64,000 nucleotides of DNA from Desmospora profundinema (lineage in GTDB: Bacteria > Bacillota > Bacilli > Thermoactinomycetales > DSM-45169): assembly GCF_031454155.1 (NCBI RefSeq), contig NZ_JAVDQG010000001.1, positions 682,001 to 746,000 of the forward strand, written 5' to 3'. Positions 28,087 to 36,705 of the stretch are shown piece after piece (within the stretch, counting starts at the first letter, position 1; every line of letters begins with the position of its first letter). The position numbers and the translations under genes are program-made. The notes beneath the pieces were generated by a model, which saw nothing but the letters and a program-made list of their open reading frames with translations, was not told where the DNA came from and did no database searches.

Positions 28087-29559
28087 TTATTTAAACCAGC
28101 CCATGGGCTGCGGGTTCAGGTTTTGGAAGATGTGCTTCTGTTCGGTGTACTCTTCCAGTCCGGTCTTGCCCAGCTCCCGTCCGATTCCGGATTGTTTGTA
28201 TCCGCCCCAGGGCGCTTGCGGGAAGTATGGATGAAAATCATTAATCCAAACCGTCCCCATGCGCAACTTACGGGCCACCCGCTGAGCCTGGTTGATATCC
28301 CGGGTCCAAACGGCACCCGCCAGCCCGTAGATGGAATCGTTGGCCAGACGGATCGCTTCCTCTTCCGTCCGGAACGTTTCCACCGTCAGGATCGGACCGA
28401 AGGTTTCTTCCTGAACGATGCGCATATCGGATCGACAACCGTCAAATACGGTCGGTTCCAGGAAGAAGCCCTGTTCAAATTCCTTCCCTTCCGGTCGCTT
28501 GCCGCCGATCAACAATTTTGCCCCTTCTTCTTTTCCGATCTCGATATACCCCTCCACTTTAGCACGGTGTTCTTCTGAAGTGAGGGGGCCCATCTGAGTA
28601 GACTCATCCAGACCGCTTCCCAATCGAATCCGTTTAACCCGGCTTATCAGTTCTTCCACAAAACGGTCATGAATCTTCTCTTCCACCAGCAAGCGGGCCC
28701 CAGCTGAACAGACTTGTCCCGCATGGAAATAAACCGCATTGAGGGCATAATCGACCGTGGTCTCAAAATCACTGTCGGCAAACACGATGTTTGGGTTTTT
28801 ACCGCCCAATTCCAATGCAATCTTTTTCATGTTGCCCGATGCGGCCTTCATAATGTTCCGACCGGTTTCAATGCCTCCGGTGAAAGAGACGAGATCCACT
28901 TGATCCGATTCCGACAGTTCAGCCCCCACGGAGGCCCCGGGACCCGTTACAATGTTGACAACCCCTTGGGGGAACCCGACTTCTTCCATCAGCTCCGCCA
29001 CTTTCAATGTGGTGAGCGGGGTAATCTCACTCGGCTTCAACACCATGGTGCAGCCTGCCGCCAACGCGGGAGCCAATTTCCACGAGGCTTGGAGCAAGGG
29101 GTAGTTCCACGGAGTGATCATTCCACAAACCCCTACCGGCTCCCGAACCACCCGGCTGACGGCATCCGGCATCGGAGGATCGATCTCTTCCCCGCCGTCT
29201 TTATCGGCCAGACCGGCATAATAGCGGAACACCGCCGCAATATCTTCCATATCCGCCCGGCTCTCCACCAGGGTTTTACCGGTATCCAATGTTTCCAGGC
29301 GTGCCAGCTCTTCCTGGTCGCGGTCGATCAACGCAGCCACTTCCCACAGCTTTTTCCCCCGTTCCGATGCGGGAGTCTGAGGCCATGGCCCTTGATCAAA
29401 AGCCCGCCGTGCCGCCTTGATCGCACGGACGGCGTCTTCACGATCCCCTTCGGGGACGATAGCAATCTCTTCTCGGTTGTATGGGTTGATCACCTTCCGG
29501 GTGTTTCCCGAACGGGCCTCCACCCACTCTCCGTCAATGTACATCTTTTTCCGAATCAA
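28087..29559 (-). CDS. gbsA: betaine-aldehyde dehydrogenase
   Basis: 490 residues, an NAD-dependent aldehyde dehydrogenase. Motifs: GMITPWNYPLLQASWKLAPAL, catalytic Glu in LELGGKNPN, nucleophile Cys in FHAGQVCSAGARLLV, and EETFGPI. The beginning MYIDGEWVEARSG and end [15 protein letters not shown] match GbsA/BetB. It converts betaine aldehyde to the osmoprotectant glycine betaine. It heads the gbsA-gbsB unit, and two palindromes lie in its promoter and leader as probable GbsR sites. It is divergent from gbsR. Confidence 0.92.
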   Translation of the reverse strand: MIRKKMYIDGEWVEARSGNTRKVINPYNREEIAIVPEGDREDAVRAIKAARRAFDQGPWPQTPASERGKKLWEVAALIDRDQEELARLETLDTGKTLVESRADMEDIAAVFRYYAGLADKDGGEEIDPPMPDAVSRVVREPVGVCGMITPWNYPLLQASWKLAPALAAGCTMVLKPSEITPLTTLKVAELMEEVGFPQGVVNIVTGPGASVGAELSESDQVDLVSFTGGIETGRNIMKAASGNMKKIALELGGKNPNIVFADSDFETTVDYALNAVYFHAGQVCSAGARLLVEEKIHDRFVEELISRVKRIRLGSGLDESTQMGPLTSEEHRAKVEGYIEIGKEEGAKLLIGGKRPEGKEFEQGFFLEPTVFDGCRSDMRIVQEETFGPILTVETFRTEEEAIRLANDSIYGLAGAVWTRDINQAQRVARKLRMGTVWINDFHPYFPQAPWGGYKQSGIGRELGKTGLEEYTEQKHIFQNLNPQPMGWFK

Positions 29560-29585
29560 GGCGCCTTCACTCCCCTTCCGGTTTA

Positions 29586-29653
29586 GTTTGTACAGTTTTT
29601 TCTGTACAAACCGTTACATTTGTAAGGATATCACTCTATACATGACGATGCAA
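29586..29653 (-). promoter_or_regulatory. gbsA promoter with two downstream palindromes, probable GbsR operator
   Basis: Minus-strand promoter TTGCAT-17 bases-TATCCT (29653 to 29625). Overlapping its start region is TTACA-TT-TGTAA (29613-29624). Then in the leader comes the perfect palindrome GTTTGTACAG-TTTTTT-CTGTACAAAC (29586-29611). In B. subtilis, GbsR represses by sitting downstream of the promoter and blocking elongation until choline binds; this layout fits that model. Confidence 0.65.
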
Positions 29654-29820
29654 CCCGTCTTACCTCTCTAATCGTGTCTCAGCCGTGACAAGAGCTTTTG
29701 ACATCAGCCGTTGCTTTGATAGTATGAGTGACATCTGTTCCATTCATTCTGTATATACGATTCATATGGGACAGATACGGGTATGCTAGGGGCTAGCAGG
29801 CCAAAGCCCTCTATAGAGGA

Positions 29821-30375
29821 GTGTTTACGATGGGATCCCAAATGATGAAAATCGAAGAAGCCCGGCGGGATTATATCGAATCCCTCGTGGAAACGATGGA
29901 AATGTATGGCCTGAGTCCTTCGATGGGACGTTTATTTGGCATTATGTTTTTCCACGATGAACCGATGACTCTGGATGAAATGCGTCACCAGACCGGTATG
30001 AGTAAAACCAGCATGAGTACCGGGGTGCGCGCGCTCTCCCGTTTAAAACTGGTACACAAGAAGTGGCAGAAAGGCGTCCGCAAGGATCTGTATGAAGCCG
30101 AACATGATCAATTTCGTTCCTTTGTCGACTTTTTTGCACAGCAATGGGAAAAAGAGATTGAACTGAATCAGGTCAGCTTGCGCAAAAGCGAACAAAAGTT
30201 GCGCGCGTTATTGGACGACCCCCTCCTATCCGATGAAGACCGGGCACAGGTGTTGAGAGATTTGGACAAACTGGATAACGCCAAACGCTATTACCAATGG
30301 CTGGGCCATCTGGTTGAAGCTTTTGAAACGGAAGAAATCTTTAAACACGTCCCCATACCCGATGCATCCGATTAA
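29821..30375 (+). CDS. gbsR: choline-responsive MarR-type regulator
   Basis: 184 residues matching GbsR (YuaC). The winged-helix segment LDEMRHQTGMSKTSMSTGVRALSRLKLV is near residues 55-85, followed by the long dimer helices (FFAQQWEKEIELNQVSLRKSEQKLRALL). GbsR senses intracellular choline and represses gbsAB and choline uptake. It starts MGSQMMKIEEARRDYIES, with GAGGAGTG shortly upstream. It is divergent from gbsA and 22 bases ahead of the symporter gene, so regulator and transporter form one transcript and a self-contained choline module. Confidence 0.9.
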   Translation: MFTMGSQMMKIEEARRDYIESLVETMEMYGLSPSMGRLFGIMFFHDEPMTLDEMRHQTGMSKTSMSTGVRALSRLKLVHKKWQKGVRKDLYEAEHDQFRSFVDFFAQQWEKEIELNQVSLRKSEQKLRALLDDPLLSDEDRAQVLRDLDKLDNAKRYYQWLGHLVEAFETEEIFKHVPIPDASD

Positions 30376-30397
30376 AGGTTAGGAGCTGATATCCAAC

Positions 30398-32035
30398 ATG
30401 TCATCTGATTTGAATAACAACAACGGCTTTTTTACTCCAGGCAAGTTAGGAATGATCGCCCTCGTAGCGGCCATGGGATTGATGGCCGGATATGCCTATT
30501 GGACAGGCAGGGACATCCACTGGGGCGCCTTGATCACCATGCTGATTTTTTACTTATTGATGTATTACATCGGAGCGGTGAGTGCAGGGCGAAAGAGCGA
30601 CAATTTACGGGATATGATGTTGGCCGGCAGGAATATGCCCCTCTGGATCTCCATGTTCACCATGGCGGCCACTTGGGTCGGCGGAGGGTATATCAACGGC
30701 ACCGCCGAAGCGACTTATTCGTACGGGCTGGTCTGGGCCCAAGCCCCTTGGGGTTATGCGCTGAGCCTGATCATCGGCGGAATCTTTTTCGCCAGAAAGA
30801 TGCGCCGGTACCAATTCACCACGATGTTGGATCCGCTGGAGGCGCGCTTTGGGAGTAAACTGACCGGTTTTCTGTTTCTTCCCGCCCTCGCTGCGGAGAT
30901 TTTTTGGAGCGGTGCCATTCTGACTGCATTGGGAACCACCTTCGGCACGTTGTTGGGATTGGATTTTACCACCTCCATCCTCTTTTCCGCCGCCATCGCC
31001 ATCGCTTATACCGTCGTGGGAGGCCTCTGGTCGGTGGCGTATACGGACGTGCTTCAATTTGGCATTATTCTGGTCGGCTTATATTTGGTCTTTTATTTCA
31101 CGATTCAAGATGCAGGCGGATTGGGATTTACTTGGTCCCAATATGTTTCCGGCATGGAAGATGTGGGACGCAACTATGCCAGCCTGTTCCCGCCCTTGGA
31201 CGGGTGGCGGGATCCTGATTGGGGATGGTACTACTGGAACTGGTGGGACTATGCCCTGCTCCTGATCTTCGGTGGGATTCCGTGGCAAGTGTACTTCCAG
31301 CGGGTCTTGTCCGCCAACAGCGAAAAATCCGCCATGTGGCTCTCCATCCTCGCCGGTTTTTGGGCCATGGTGGTCGCCGTTCCCGCAGTCATGATCGGAA
31401 CGATCGGTTTTAACACCGATTGGGCGGCCATTGGGGTCGGGGAACCGGAAAACCCGGCCATGATTCTCCCCTATGTCATCCGATATCTGACGCCGGACTG
31501 GTTGGCCATCCTGGGTCTCGGAGCACTGGCAGCGGCAGTGATGTCTTCCGTCGATTCCTCCATCCTGTCCGCCTCCTCCCTGGCTTCCTGGAATGTATAC
31601 CGTCCGCTGGTCAAGCCACAAGCAACGAGTGAGCACCTGCAAAAGATCATCAAGCGCTCCATCATTATCGTAGGGGTGGCCGCCACTCTAATTGCGCTCA
31701 ATGTACAAAGCGTCTACGAGTTGTGGTTTCTGTGCAGCGACTTCGTCTACTGTATCCTGTTCCCGCAGCTGACCATGGCTCTCTTCTTCAAAGGAGCCAA
31801 CAAATACGGTTCCGCGGCCGGTTTGATTGTCGCCTTTGTCTTGCGGTTCGGCGGAGGGGAACCGGTTCTGGGCATTCCGCAAATCATCCCCTATCCGATG
31901 GTGGAAGACGGAGTGGTGTTATTCCCCTTCCGCACACTGGCGATGGTCGCCAGTTTGATCACGATCTATGTCGTTTCCAAGATGACAGCCAAAATCTGCC
32001 CGCCGTTGCCGTTGAAGAACCTGAAGAAAATCTAA
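30398..32035 (+). CDS. sodium:solute symporter resembling the high-affinity choline transporter CHT1 (SLC5A7)
   Basis: 545 residues, about 13 membrane segments, SSS fold. From memory of animal CHT1 the following blocks coincide: MAATWVGGGYINGTAEA, WAQAPWGYALSLIIGGIFFA, TMLDP, VGGLWSVAYTDVLQ, LGGIPWQVYFQRVLS, AAVMSSVDSSILSASS, ELWFLCSDFVYCILFPQL and FPFRTLAMVASLIT. CHT1 imports choline with sodium and chloride. Sitting 22 bases after gbsR and opposite gbsAB, choline import for betaine synthesis is the obvious role here, in place of the usual OpuB/OpuC or BCCT systems. It has an extra N-terminal helix before the typical SSS start. Terminated at 32043. Confidence 0.88.
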   Translation: MSSDLNNNNGFFTPGKLGMIALVAAMGLMAGYAYWTGRDIHWGALITMLIFYLLMYYIGAVSAGRKSDNLRDMMLAGRNMPLWISMFTMAATWVGGGYINGTAEATYSYGLVWAQAPWGYALSLIIGGIFFARKMRRYQFTTMLDPLEARFGSKLTGFLFLPALAAEIFWSGAILTALGTTFGTLLGLDFTTSILFSAAIAIAYTVVGGLWSVAYTDVLQFGIILVGLYLVFYFTIQDAGGLGFTWSQYVSGMEDVGRNYASLFPPLDGWRDPDWGWYYWNWWDYALLLIFGGIPWQVYFQRVLSANSEKSAMWLSILAGFWAMVVAVPAVMIGTIGFNTDWAAIGVGEPENPAMILPYVIRYLTPDWLAILGLGALAAAVMSSVDSSILSASSLASWNVYRPLVKPQATSEHLQKIIKRSIIIVGVAATLIALNVQSVYELWFLCSDFVYCILFPQLTMALFFKGANKYGSAAGLIVAFVLRFGGGEPVLGIPQIIPYPMVEDGVVLFPFRTLAMVASLITIYVVSKMTAKICPPLPLKNLKKI

Positions 32036-32042
32036 CCGAATC

Positions 32043-32076
32043 AAAAATCCCCCTTGATGTTTTCAAGGGGGGTTTT
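32043..32076 (+). terminator. terminator of gbsR-symporter unit
   Basis: AATCCCCCTTG/CAAGGGGGGTT stem with a 6-7 nt loop and a T tract. Confidence 0.85.
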
Positions 32077-32101
32077 GCAATCGATTCAACAACAGATGAA
32101 G

Positions 32102-32851
32102 TTAGGGCGTCTTCGCCAACAATTTAGACAGAAACCTCCGGGTTCGCTCATGGTCCGGATTGGAAAAAATACGGGCCGGATTTCCCGAATCGACGATAGA
32201 GCCCCCGTCCATGAAGATAACCTGATCCGCCACATCCCGGGCGAAGCCCATCTCGTGGGTGACGATCACCATCGTCTGCTTTTCCCGCGCCAGCTCCTTC
32301 ATGGTAACCAACACTTCACCGATCAATTCCGGATCCAGGGCGGATGTCGGCTCGTCAAAGAGGAGCACTTCCGGCTCCATAGCGAGGGCCCGGGCGATGG
32401 CGACCCGTTGCTGCTGGCCGCCGGAGAGTTGGGACGGATACGCGTTTTCCTTGTCGGCCAGTCCCACCTTGGCAAGAAGCCGACGTCCCCGTTCACGCAC
32501 ACGGGCTTTATCCGCCTGCTTCACCACCAAAGGCCCTTCGATCACGTTCTCCAACGCGGTTTTGTGAGGGAAGAGATTAAAGCTTTGAAAGACCATCCCC
32601 GTTTTTCCGCGAACGGCACGCATTTGCCGTTCCGTCACCTTTTTTGTACCAAAGGTGACGGTTTTATCTCCAACCGTCATTTCTCCAGAGGTGGGGGTTT
32701 CCAGCAGATTCATGCAACGGAGCAGAGTCGACTTCCCCGATCCGCTGGGTCCGATGATACAGAGAACTTCTCCCTTCTCCACCTCCAGATCGATTCCTTT
32801 CAGCACTTCCAACTCCCCGAATCGTTTGGATAAATTGCGAATGGTGATCAT
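32102..32851 (-). CDS. tcyC: amino acid ABC transporter ATP-binding protein, probably cystine
   Basis: 249 residues of the polar amino acid uptake ATPase family. Walker [17 protein letters not shown]-loop [17 protein letters not shown], signature [20 protein letters not shown], Walker [15 protein letters not shown], and H-loop [21 protein letters not shown] are all present. It is 15 bases downstream of the permease. The best guess for the substrate comes from the TcyA-like binding protein in the same cluster. Confidence 0.88.
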   Translation of the reverse strand: MITIRNLSKRFGELEVLKGIDLEVEKGEVLCIIGPSGSGKSTLLRCMNLLETPTSGEMTVGDKTVTFGTKKVTERQMRAVRGKTGMVFQSFNLFPHKTALENVIEGPLVVKQADKARVRERGRRLLAKVGLADKENAYPSQLSGGQQQRVAIARALAMEPEVLLFDEPTSALDPELIGEVLVTMKELAREKQTMVIVTHEMGFARDVADQVIFMDGGSIVDSGNPARIFSNPDHERTRRFLSKLLAKTP

Positions 32852-32866
32852 GGAACTTCCTCCCTT

Positions 32867-33547
32867 TTACGTCGCAAACCGGCCATATCGTTTTTCCAGG
32901 TGGTCCTGCAAAACATTGAGAAGCGTGCAGATCACCCAGTAGATGGCCGCCACCAAAATATACATGGTCATGGGATCAAAACTGCGCCCCCCGACAATTT
33001 TGGCCTGATACAGCATCTCCGGCACGGTGATGACGGAGAGCAAGGCCGTATCTTTCACCAAACTGAGAAAGGTATTGGCCAGAGGAGGAAGGGCTACCCG
33101 TACAGACTGGGGAATGATGATGCGTTGCATCGTTTGCCAGTAAGTCATGTTCATCGATTTGGCCGCTTCCCACTGACCCCGGGGAATCGAAAGTATCGCT
33201 CCCCGAATCGTCTCCGCCGAATACCCCCCGACATTGAGGGAAAGACCGATGATGGCTGCCATAATCGCAGTCAGCTCAATCCCGATTACCGGCAATCCAA
33301 AGTATAAAATAAATAATTGCACCAACAGAGGAGTCCCGCGAATAATGGAAATATAAGCACGTGCCGGCCAACGGAGCCAAATCCGTGCCGACATCCGGCC
33401 CATGGCGGTCACCAGTCCCAGCACCAGTCCGATGAACATGGTGAGGAAGCTGAGGGAGATCGTATAGCCGATTCCCTGTAACACAAACGGTAACGAATCC
33501 ACCGCCAACTGCGGATTAAATAGTCTGTCCCAATGAATATCTGTCAT
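32867..33547 (-). CDS. tcyB: amino acid ABC transporter permease, probably cystine
   Basis: 226 residues with five membrane helices of the HisMQ type. The EAA loop that docks the ATPase is REGQ-like: PRGQWEAAKSMNMTYWQTMQRIIIPQSVRVALPPL. I start at MTDIHWDRLFNPQL; the frame continues upstream another 65 residues without permease character and with an Arg-rich composition. The ribosome site is weak (GAAAGG). Between it and tcyA lies a gene on the other strand, so the permease and ATPase need their own promoter. Confidence 0.87.
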   Translation of the reverse strand: MTDIHWDRLFNPQLAVDSLPFVLQGIGYTISLSFLTMFIGLVLGLVTAMGRMSARIWLRWPARAYISIIRGTPLLVQLFILYFGLPVIGIELTAIMAAIIGLSLNVGGYSAETIRGAILSIPRGQWEAAKSMNMTYWQTMQRIIIPQSVRVALPPLANTFLSLVKDTALLSVITVPEMLYQAKIVGGRSFDPMTMYILVAAIYWVICTLLNVLQDHLEKRYGRFAT

Positions 33548-33772
33548 TGCGCTTTCAACCTTTCTTCCAACCTCATTTTCCATTTGAATCGAAAAACGAT
33601 ACGAAGCGTGTCCGATCAATCCGTTCGGCAGAAACCCGGGTCGGTGTGGAAAGTACCAGGCAGACCCCGGATCGCTGCGTCCATTCTTTTCGGGACGGAT
33701 ATTGCCCCCGTTCCGCCGATGTCTTAGTATGGAATAGGACAAAAAAACGAAGATTCATCATGGGAGGGCCGC

Positions 33773-34102
33773 ATGAGCATGCGCAAGATGGACATCCAGA
33801 TTGATATCGCCCGCGAATATGAAAAGATCGACAAGGAAGCATTCAACCGTGATCTCCGAAAGCTCCTGGAGAAATACTTTGAATTGAACTCCATCCATAT
33901 CCGTAAAGAAGTCCATACCGTTGAAGTACAAAAAGTGAACCTAAAGCAAGGAGAAGAAGCAACCGAAGAGCCCGTTTTGCCGGAGACTTTGGATATCGAA
34001 CGTCAGCCCCTCGTCACCGTATTCGACTCTTCCAATTCCACCCCGGAACTCCCGAAACGAAAACCGGCTGCCAAAAAGAACGAAGACGACCCATATTATT
34101 GA
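33773..34102 (+). CDS. hypothetical protein on the opposite strand inside the tcy locus
   Basis: 109 residues starting ATGAGCATGCGCAAG with GGGAGGG 5 bases upstream. The N-terminal half is charged and alpha-helical (IAREYEKIDKEAFNRDLRKLLEKYFELNSIHIRKEV). The C-terminal half is acidic, then Pro/Lys-rich, ending DDPYY. No known domain is recognised. It separates tcyA from tcyBC and is transcribed against them. It ends about 65 bases before the tcyA terminator. The low complexity of its tail suggests a flexible adaptor, but nothing more can be said. Confidence 0.7.
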   Translation: MSMRKMDIQIDIAREYEKIDKEAFNRDLRKLLEKYFELNSIHIRKEVHTVEVQKVNLKQGEEATEEPVLPETLDIERQPLVTVFDSSNSTPELPKRKPAAKKNEDDPYY

Positions 34103-34167
34103 CGGAACGGGACGGCTCGCCGTCCTTTTCCTGTTTGGCGGGAGACCTCCCCTACTACGTGAAAGCG

Positions 34168-34200
34168 AAAAAGCCCCCGGAACATCGCCGGAGGACTTTT
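34168..34200 (-). terminator. terminator of tcyA
   Basis: AGTCCTCCGG/CCGGGGGCT hairpin with a 7-nt loop, followed on the minus strand by TTTTT. Confidence 0.8.
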
Positions 34201-34206
34201 GACTCG

Positions 34207-35013
34207 TCAGGGTTTGGAGATATCCTCTCCGAACCACCGCTCGGAAATCTCGGCAAGGGTGCCGTCTGCTTGCATCTCTTGCAACGCTTGGTTAATCTCC
34301 TCAACCAAATCTTCGTTCCCTTTTGGGACCGGGAAAGCACTCTCCGATGGGTCCATTGGTTGACCCACTGTTTTCAGTGGCAGGTCCGTCGTCTGGAGCA
34401 TCTCCGCCACTGCCAGACGATCGTTTAGACTAAAGTCGACCCGTTTGGCTGCCACATCCCGCATCGCCGTCATCATATCCTCGTAGGAAACGATCTCGGC
34501 TTCCGCTTCCTCAGCCATTTTCCCGTAATTGCTGGTCGGGGTCTGAGCCGCCCGCTTTCCCTTCACATCGTCGATTTCCTTGATTTCCTGATTATCTTTA
34601 TGGACGACGATGGTGGCATAGGAAACCGAATAGGGCGTGCTAAAATCGAATTTTTTCTTCCGTTCCTCATTGATCCCCACTTGGTTGGCCACGATATCAA
34701 AACGGCCGGTAGACAAGCTGGTCAACATGGCATCCCACGGCCCCTCGACAAAAGTGGCTTTGACGCCCATCCGCTTAGCCACTTCCTCTGCTACCTCCAC
34801 ATCGTAACCCGTCAGCTCATTGCTCTCCTCATCCCGAAACGTAAAGGGCTTATAGGTTCCTTCGGTACCGATTCGAATCTCGCCCCGTTTTTTTATTCCG
34901 GCAAGCAGGTTGTCGGTGTCCTCCGACTCTCCCTGCTGGTCACTCCCACCGCCACAGGCACTCAACACCAACAGTGGAATGATCATCAAGCTCATCATCA
35001 ACCATCGCTTCAT
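34207..35013 (-). CDS. tcyA: substrate-binding lipoprotein of an amino acid ABC transporter, TcyA-like
   Basis: 268 residues. Lipoprotein signal with lipobox LLVLSAC; the Cys anchors it to the membrane. The periplasmic-binding-protein fold type 2 is clear: GEIRIGTEGTYKPFTFRD, ELTGYDVEVAEEVAKRMG, GRFDIVANQVG, VKGKRAAQTPTSNYGK, and the C-terminal DGTLAEISERWFGEDISKP. These blocks and the ending match B. subtilis TcyA, the L-cystine binder. The start has GGGAGG 8 bases upstream. It is ended by a terminator, so it is transcribed separately from the permease and ATPase; binding proteins are often made in excess. Confidence 0.85.
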   Translation of the reverse strand: MKRWLMMSLMIIPLLVLSACGGGSDQQGESEDTDNLLAGIKKRGEIRIGTEGTYKPFTFRDEESNELTGYDVEVAEEVAKRMGVKATFVEGPWDAMLTSLSTGRFDIVANQVGINEERKKKFDFSTPYSVSYATIVVHKDNQEIKEIDDVKGKRAAQTPTSNYGKMAEEAEAEIVSYEDMMTAMRDVAAKRVDFSLNDRLAVAEMLQTTDLPLKTVGQPMDPSESAFPVPKGNEDLVEEINQALQEMQADGTLAEISERWFGEDISKP

Positions 35014-35135
35014 CGGACGGCGCCTCCCATAAATCATAGTTTATCCATCGGATTATATGTTTAAATTCCTATCCCATCATAGCGGACCCGTCTCGCTCTG
35101 TCAACGTCCTGCGAAGGTTGGGGACTTTAGCCGGT

Positions 35136-35930
35136 TTAAGGAGAGACTCCGATTCGATACATGTGAGGGACCCGGTCTTCAAAGACAGGAATTTGCCGGC
35201 GGATACGAGCCACTTCCGCCAGTTCCAGATCGACCGTCAGCGTTTCCTCCCCCTCCCCGCCTTCCGCCAACACTTTCCCCCAAGGATCCAGCACCATCGA
35301 ATGACCGCAGAACGTGTTATTCGGATCGGACCCGACCCGGTTGATCGCCGCTACCGCCATCTGATTTTCGATTGCCCGCGCCTGGTTGAGAATACGCCAA
35401 TGATTGAGGCGGGGATGCGGCCATTCAGCAGAAACGAACAGAAGCTCCGCCCCTTCCAGGGCCAGGGAACGGACCATTTCAGGAAAGCGTACATCATAAC
35501 AGATAATCATACCCGCCCGATAACCGCCGATGGGAAACGTCACCGGACCTTCGGGGCCCGGCAAAAGGAACTTCTCTTCCTCCATCAGTCGAAAGAGATG
35601 CAATTTCCTGTATTGGGCCACCACGTCTCCTTGTGGAGAAAACACATAACTAGCATTATAATGACCGCCATCCTTCACCTCGGCGATGGATCCCCCCATC
35701 AGGGTAATCCCGTATTCCCTGGATTTTTGGCCCATCCATTCCACCAGTTCTCCCCGATCCGCAATCCGGTCCAGGCGGGTGAGGTCGTATCCGGCATTCC
35801 ACATCTCCGGCAACGCCACCACATCCGGATGTTCCCGCTCTACCACCTGCGCCAGCTTTTTCGCTACCCGACGCTGGTTGACGGCCGGATCACCAAATGC
35901 GACATCCATCTGGATCAATGATATCCGCAT
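35136..35930 (-). CDS. mtnU: carbon-nitrogen hydrolase, omega-amidase/MtnU-like
   Basis: 264 residues of the nitrilase superfamily. The catalytic triad is Glu42 (ALPEMWN), Lys109 (YRKLHLF) and Cys144 (MIICYDVRFPE). The family name MtnU (B. subtilis YkrU) refers to its place in the methionine salvage operon, where it removes ammonia from alpha-ketoglutaramate-type products of glutamine transamination. Here mtn genes are absent, but cystine uptake and methionine gamma-lyase genes are near. ATG start at MRISLIQMDV; GGAGGGG lies 6 bases before. YafV-type omega-amidase is the main alternative name. Confidence 0.8.
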   Translation of the reverse strand: MRISLIQMDVAFGDPAVNQRRVAKKLAQVVEREHPDVVALPEMWNAGYDLTRLDRIADRGELVEWMGQKSREYGITLMGGSIAEVKDGGHYNASYVFSPQGDVVAQYRKLHLFRLMEEEKFLLPGPEGPVTFPIGGYRAGMIICYDVRFPEMVRSLALEGAELLFVSAEWPHPRLNHWRILNQARAIENQMAVAAINRVGSDPNNTFCGHSMVLDPWGKVLAEGGEGEETLTVDLELAEVARIRRQIPVFEDRVPHMYRIGVSP

Positions 35931-36071
35931 CAATCACCCCTCCAATCCCGTAAAAAAAGTAATGGCACCGCAATCAAAAAAAGGCACCCTCGGAGCGTTG
36001 GATCCTCGCCCCTGTGTGCCCTCCATCTTACCGCAAGTATTCCGCCTTTTCCAACGTTGCCCGCCACCCGT

Positions 36072-36449
36072 TTATAAATTGCTGATTCGCCTGTCTTCGG
36101 CATTGGATGCGTACTTTGGAAAGAAGTACACCCAGCGCAGCAAAGACTTATATCGGGATTGAAGTTCCTCTCTGTATGTTTGGAAAGACTCTCCATGCAA
36201 ATACAATAAGCTGAAACTGCTGAGAGAAAGAAAGCTGACCACCTCATGAACCTGGGGATGACGTTGCACCAAGCCCTGTTGATGGACACGTTCTTGCAAC
36301 CACTGAGCTTCATGCCAAACGGACAATACCTTTTCATGAGCGACAGGTTCCTCCAACCGGAGAAGCGTTTGCACCGCGACATCAATGCGGGGCAAAATCT
36401 CCTTCAACTCCTGGTAACGATGGTCTTTCCAGGCCACGCACCATCCCAC
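36072..36449 (-). CDS. hypothetical helical protein
   Basis: 125 residues, probably beginning at a GTG with GGAGG only 4 bases upstream (a second GTG, 4 codons later, is the alternative). It is all alpha-helical in appearance: YQELKEILPRIDVAVQTLLRLEE, VLSVWHEAQWLQERVHQQG, and a hydrophobic FLSLSSFSLLYLHGESF. No signal peptide, no metal motif. I do not recognise a family. A competing frame on the same strand overlaps but is compositionally random. Confidence 0.5.
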   Translation of the reverse strand: MGWCVAWKDHRYQELKEILPRIDVAVQTLLRLEEPVAHEKVLSVWHEAQWLQERVHQQGLVQRHPQVHEVVSFLSLSSFSLLYLHGESFQTYREELQSRYKSLLRWVYFFPKYASNAEDRRISNL

Positions 36450-36705
36450 CTGACCTCCGAATTTGATGAAAATTCATGGAATTTAATCTGATTATAATCC
36501 AGCTTCTTCATGAAGAAACCTCGACTCTATTCGACCGCTTTCCCCACTCCTCGGCAAATTTCCTCTATTTTCGGCAAATTGACTGTGAAAAATTTAAGGA
36601 GATCGGCCAAGCCTCCCGCTGTCGGAACGCAACGACCCCCTTTATTTCATATTAAATTTTTCCCAATTAACTATAGGTATAATATATCATCTCTACTAAA
36701 CCCCT

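Noticed and set aside
35930-36385. 151-codon frame overlapping the hypothetical gene at 36072
   Set aside because: Arg/Cys-rich random composition, and it overlaps the start of mtnU; the other frame has a better ribosome site and helical pattern.
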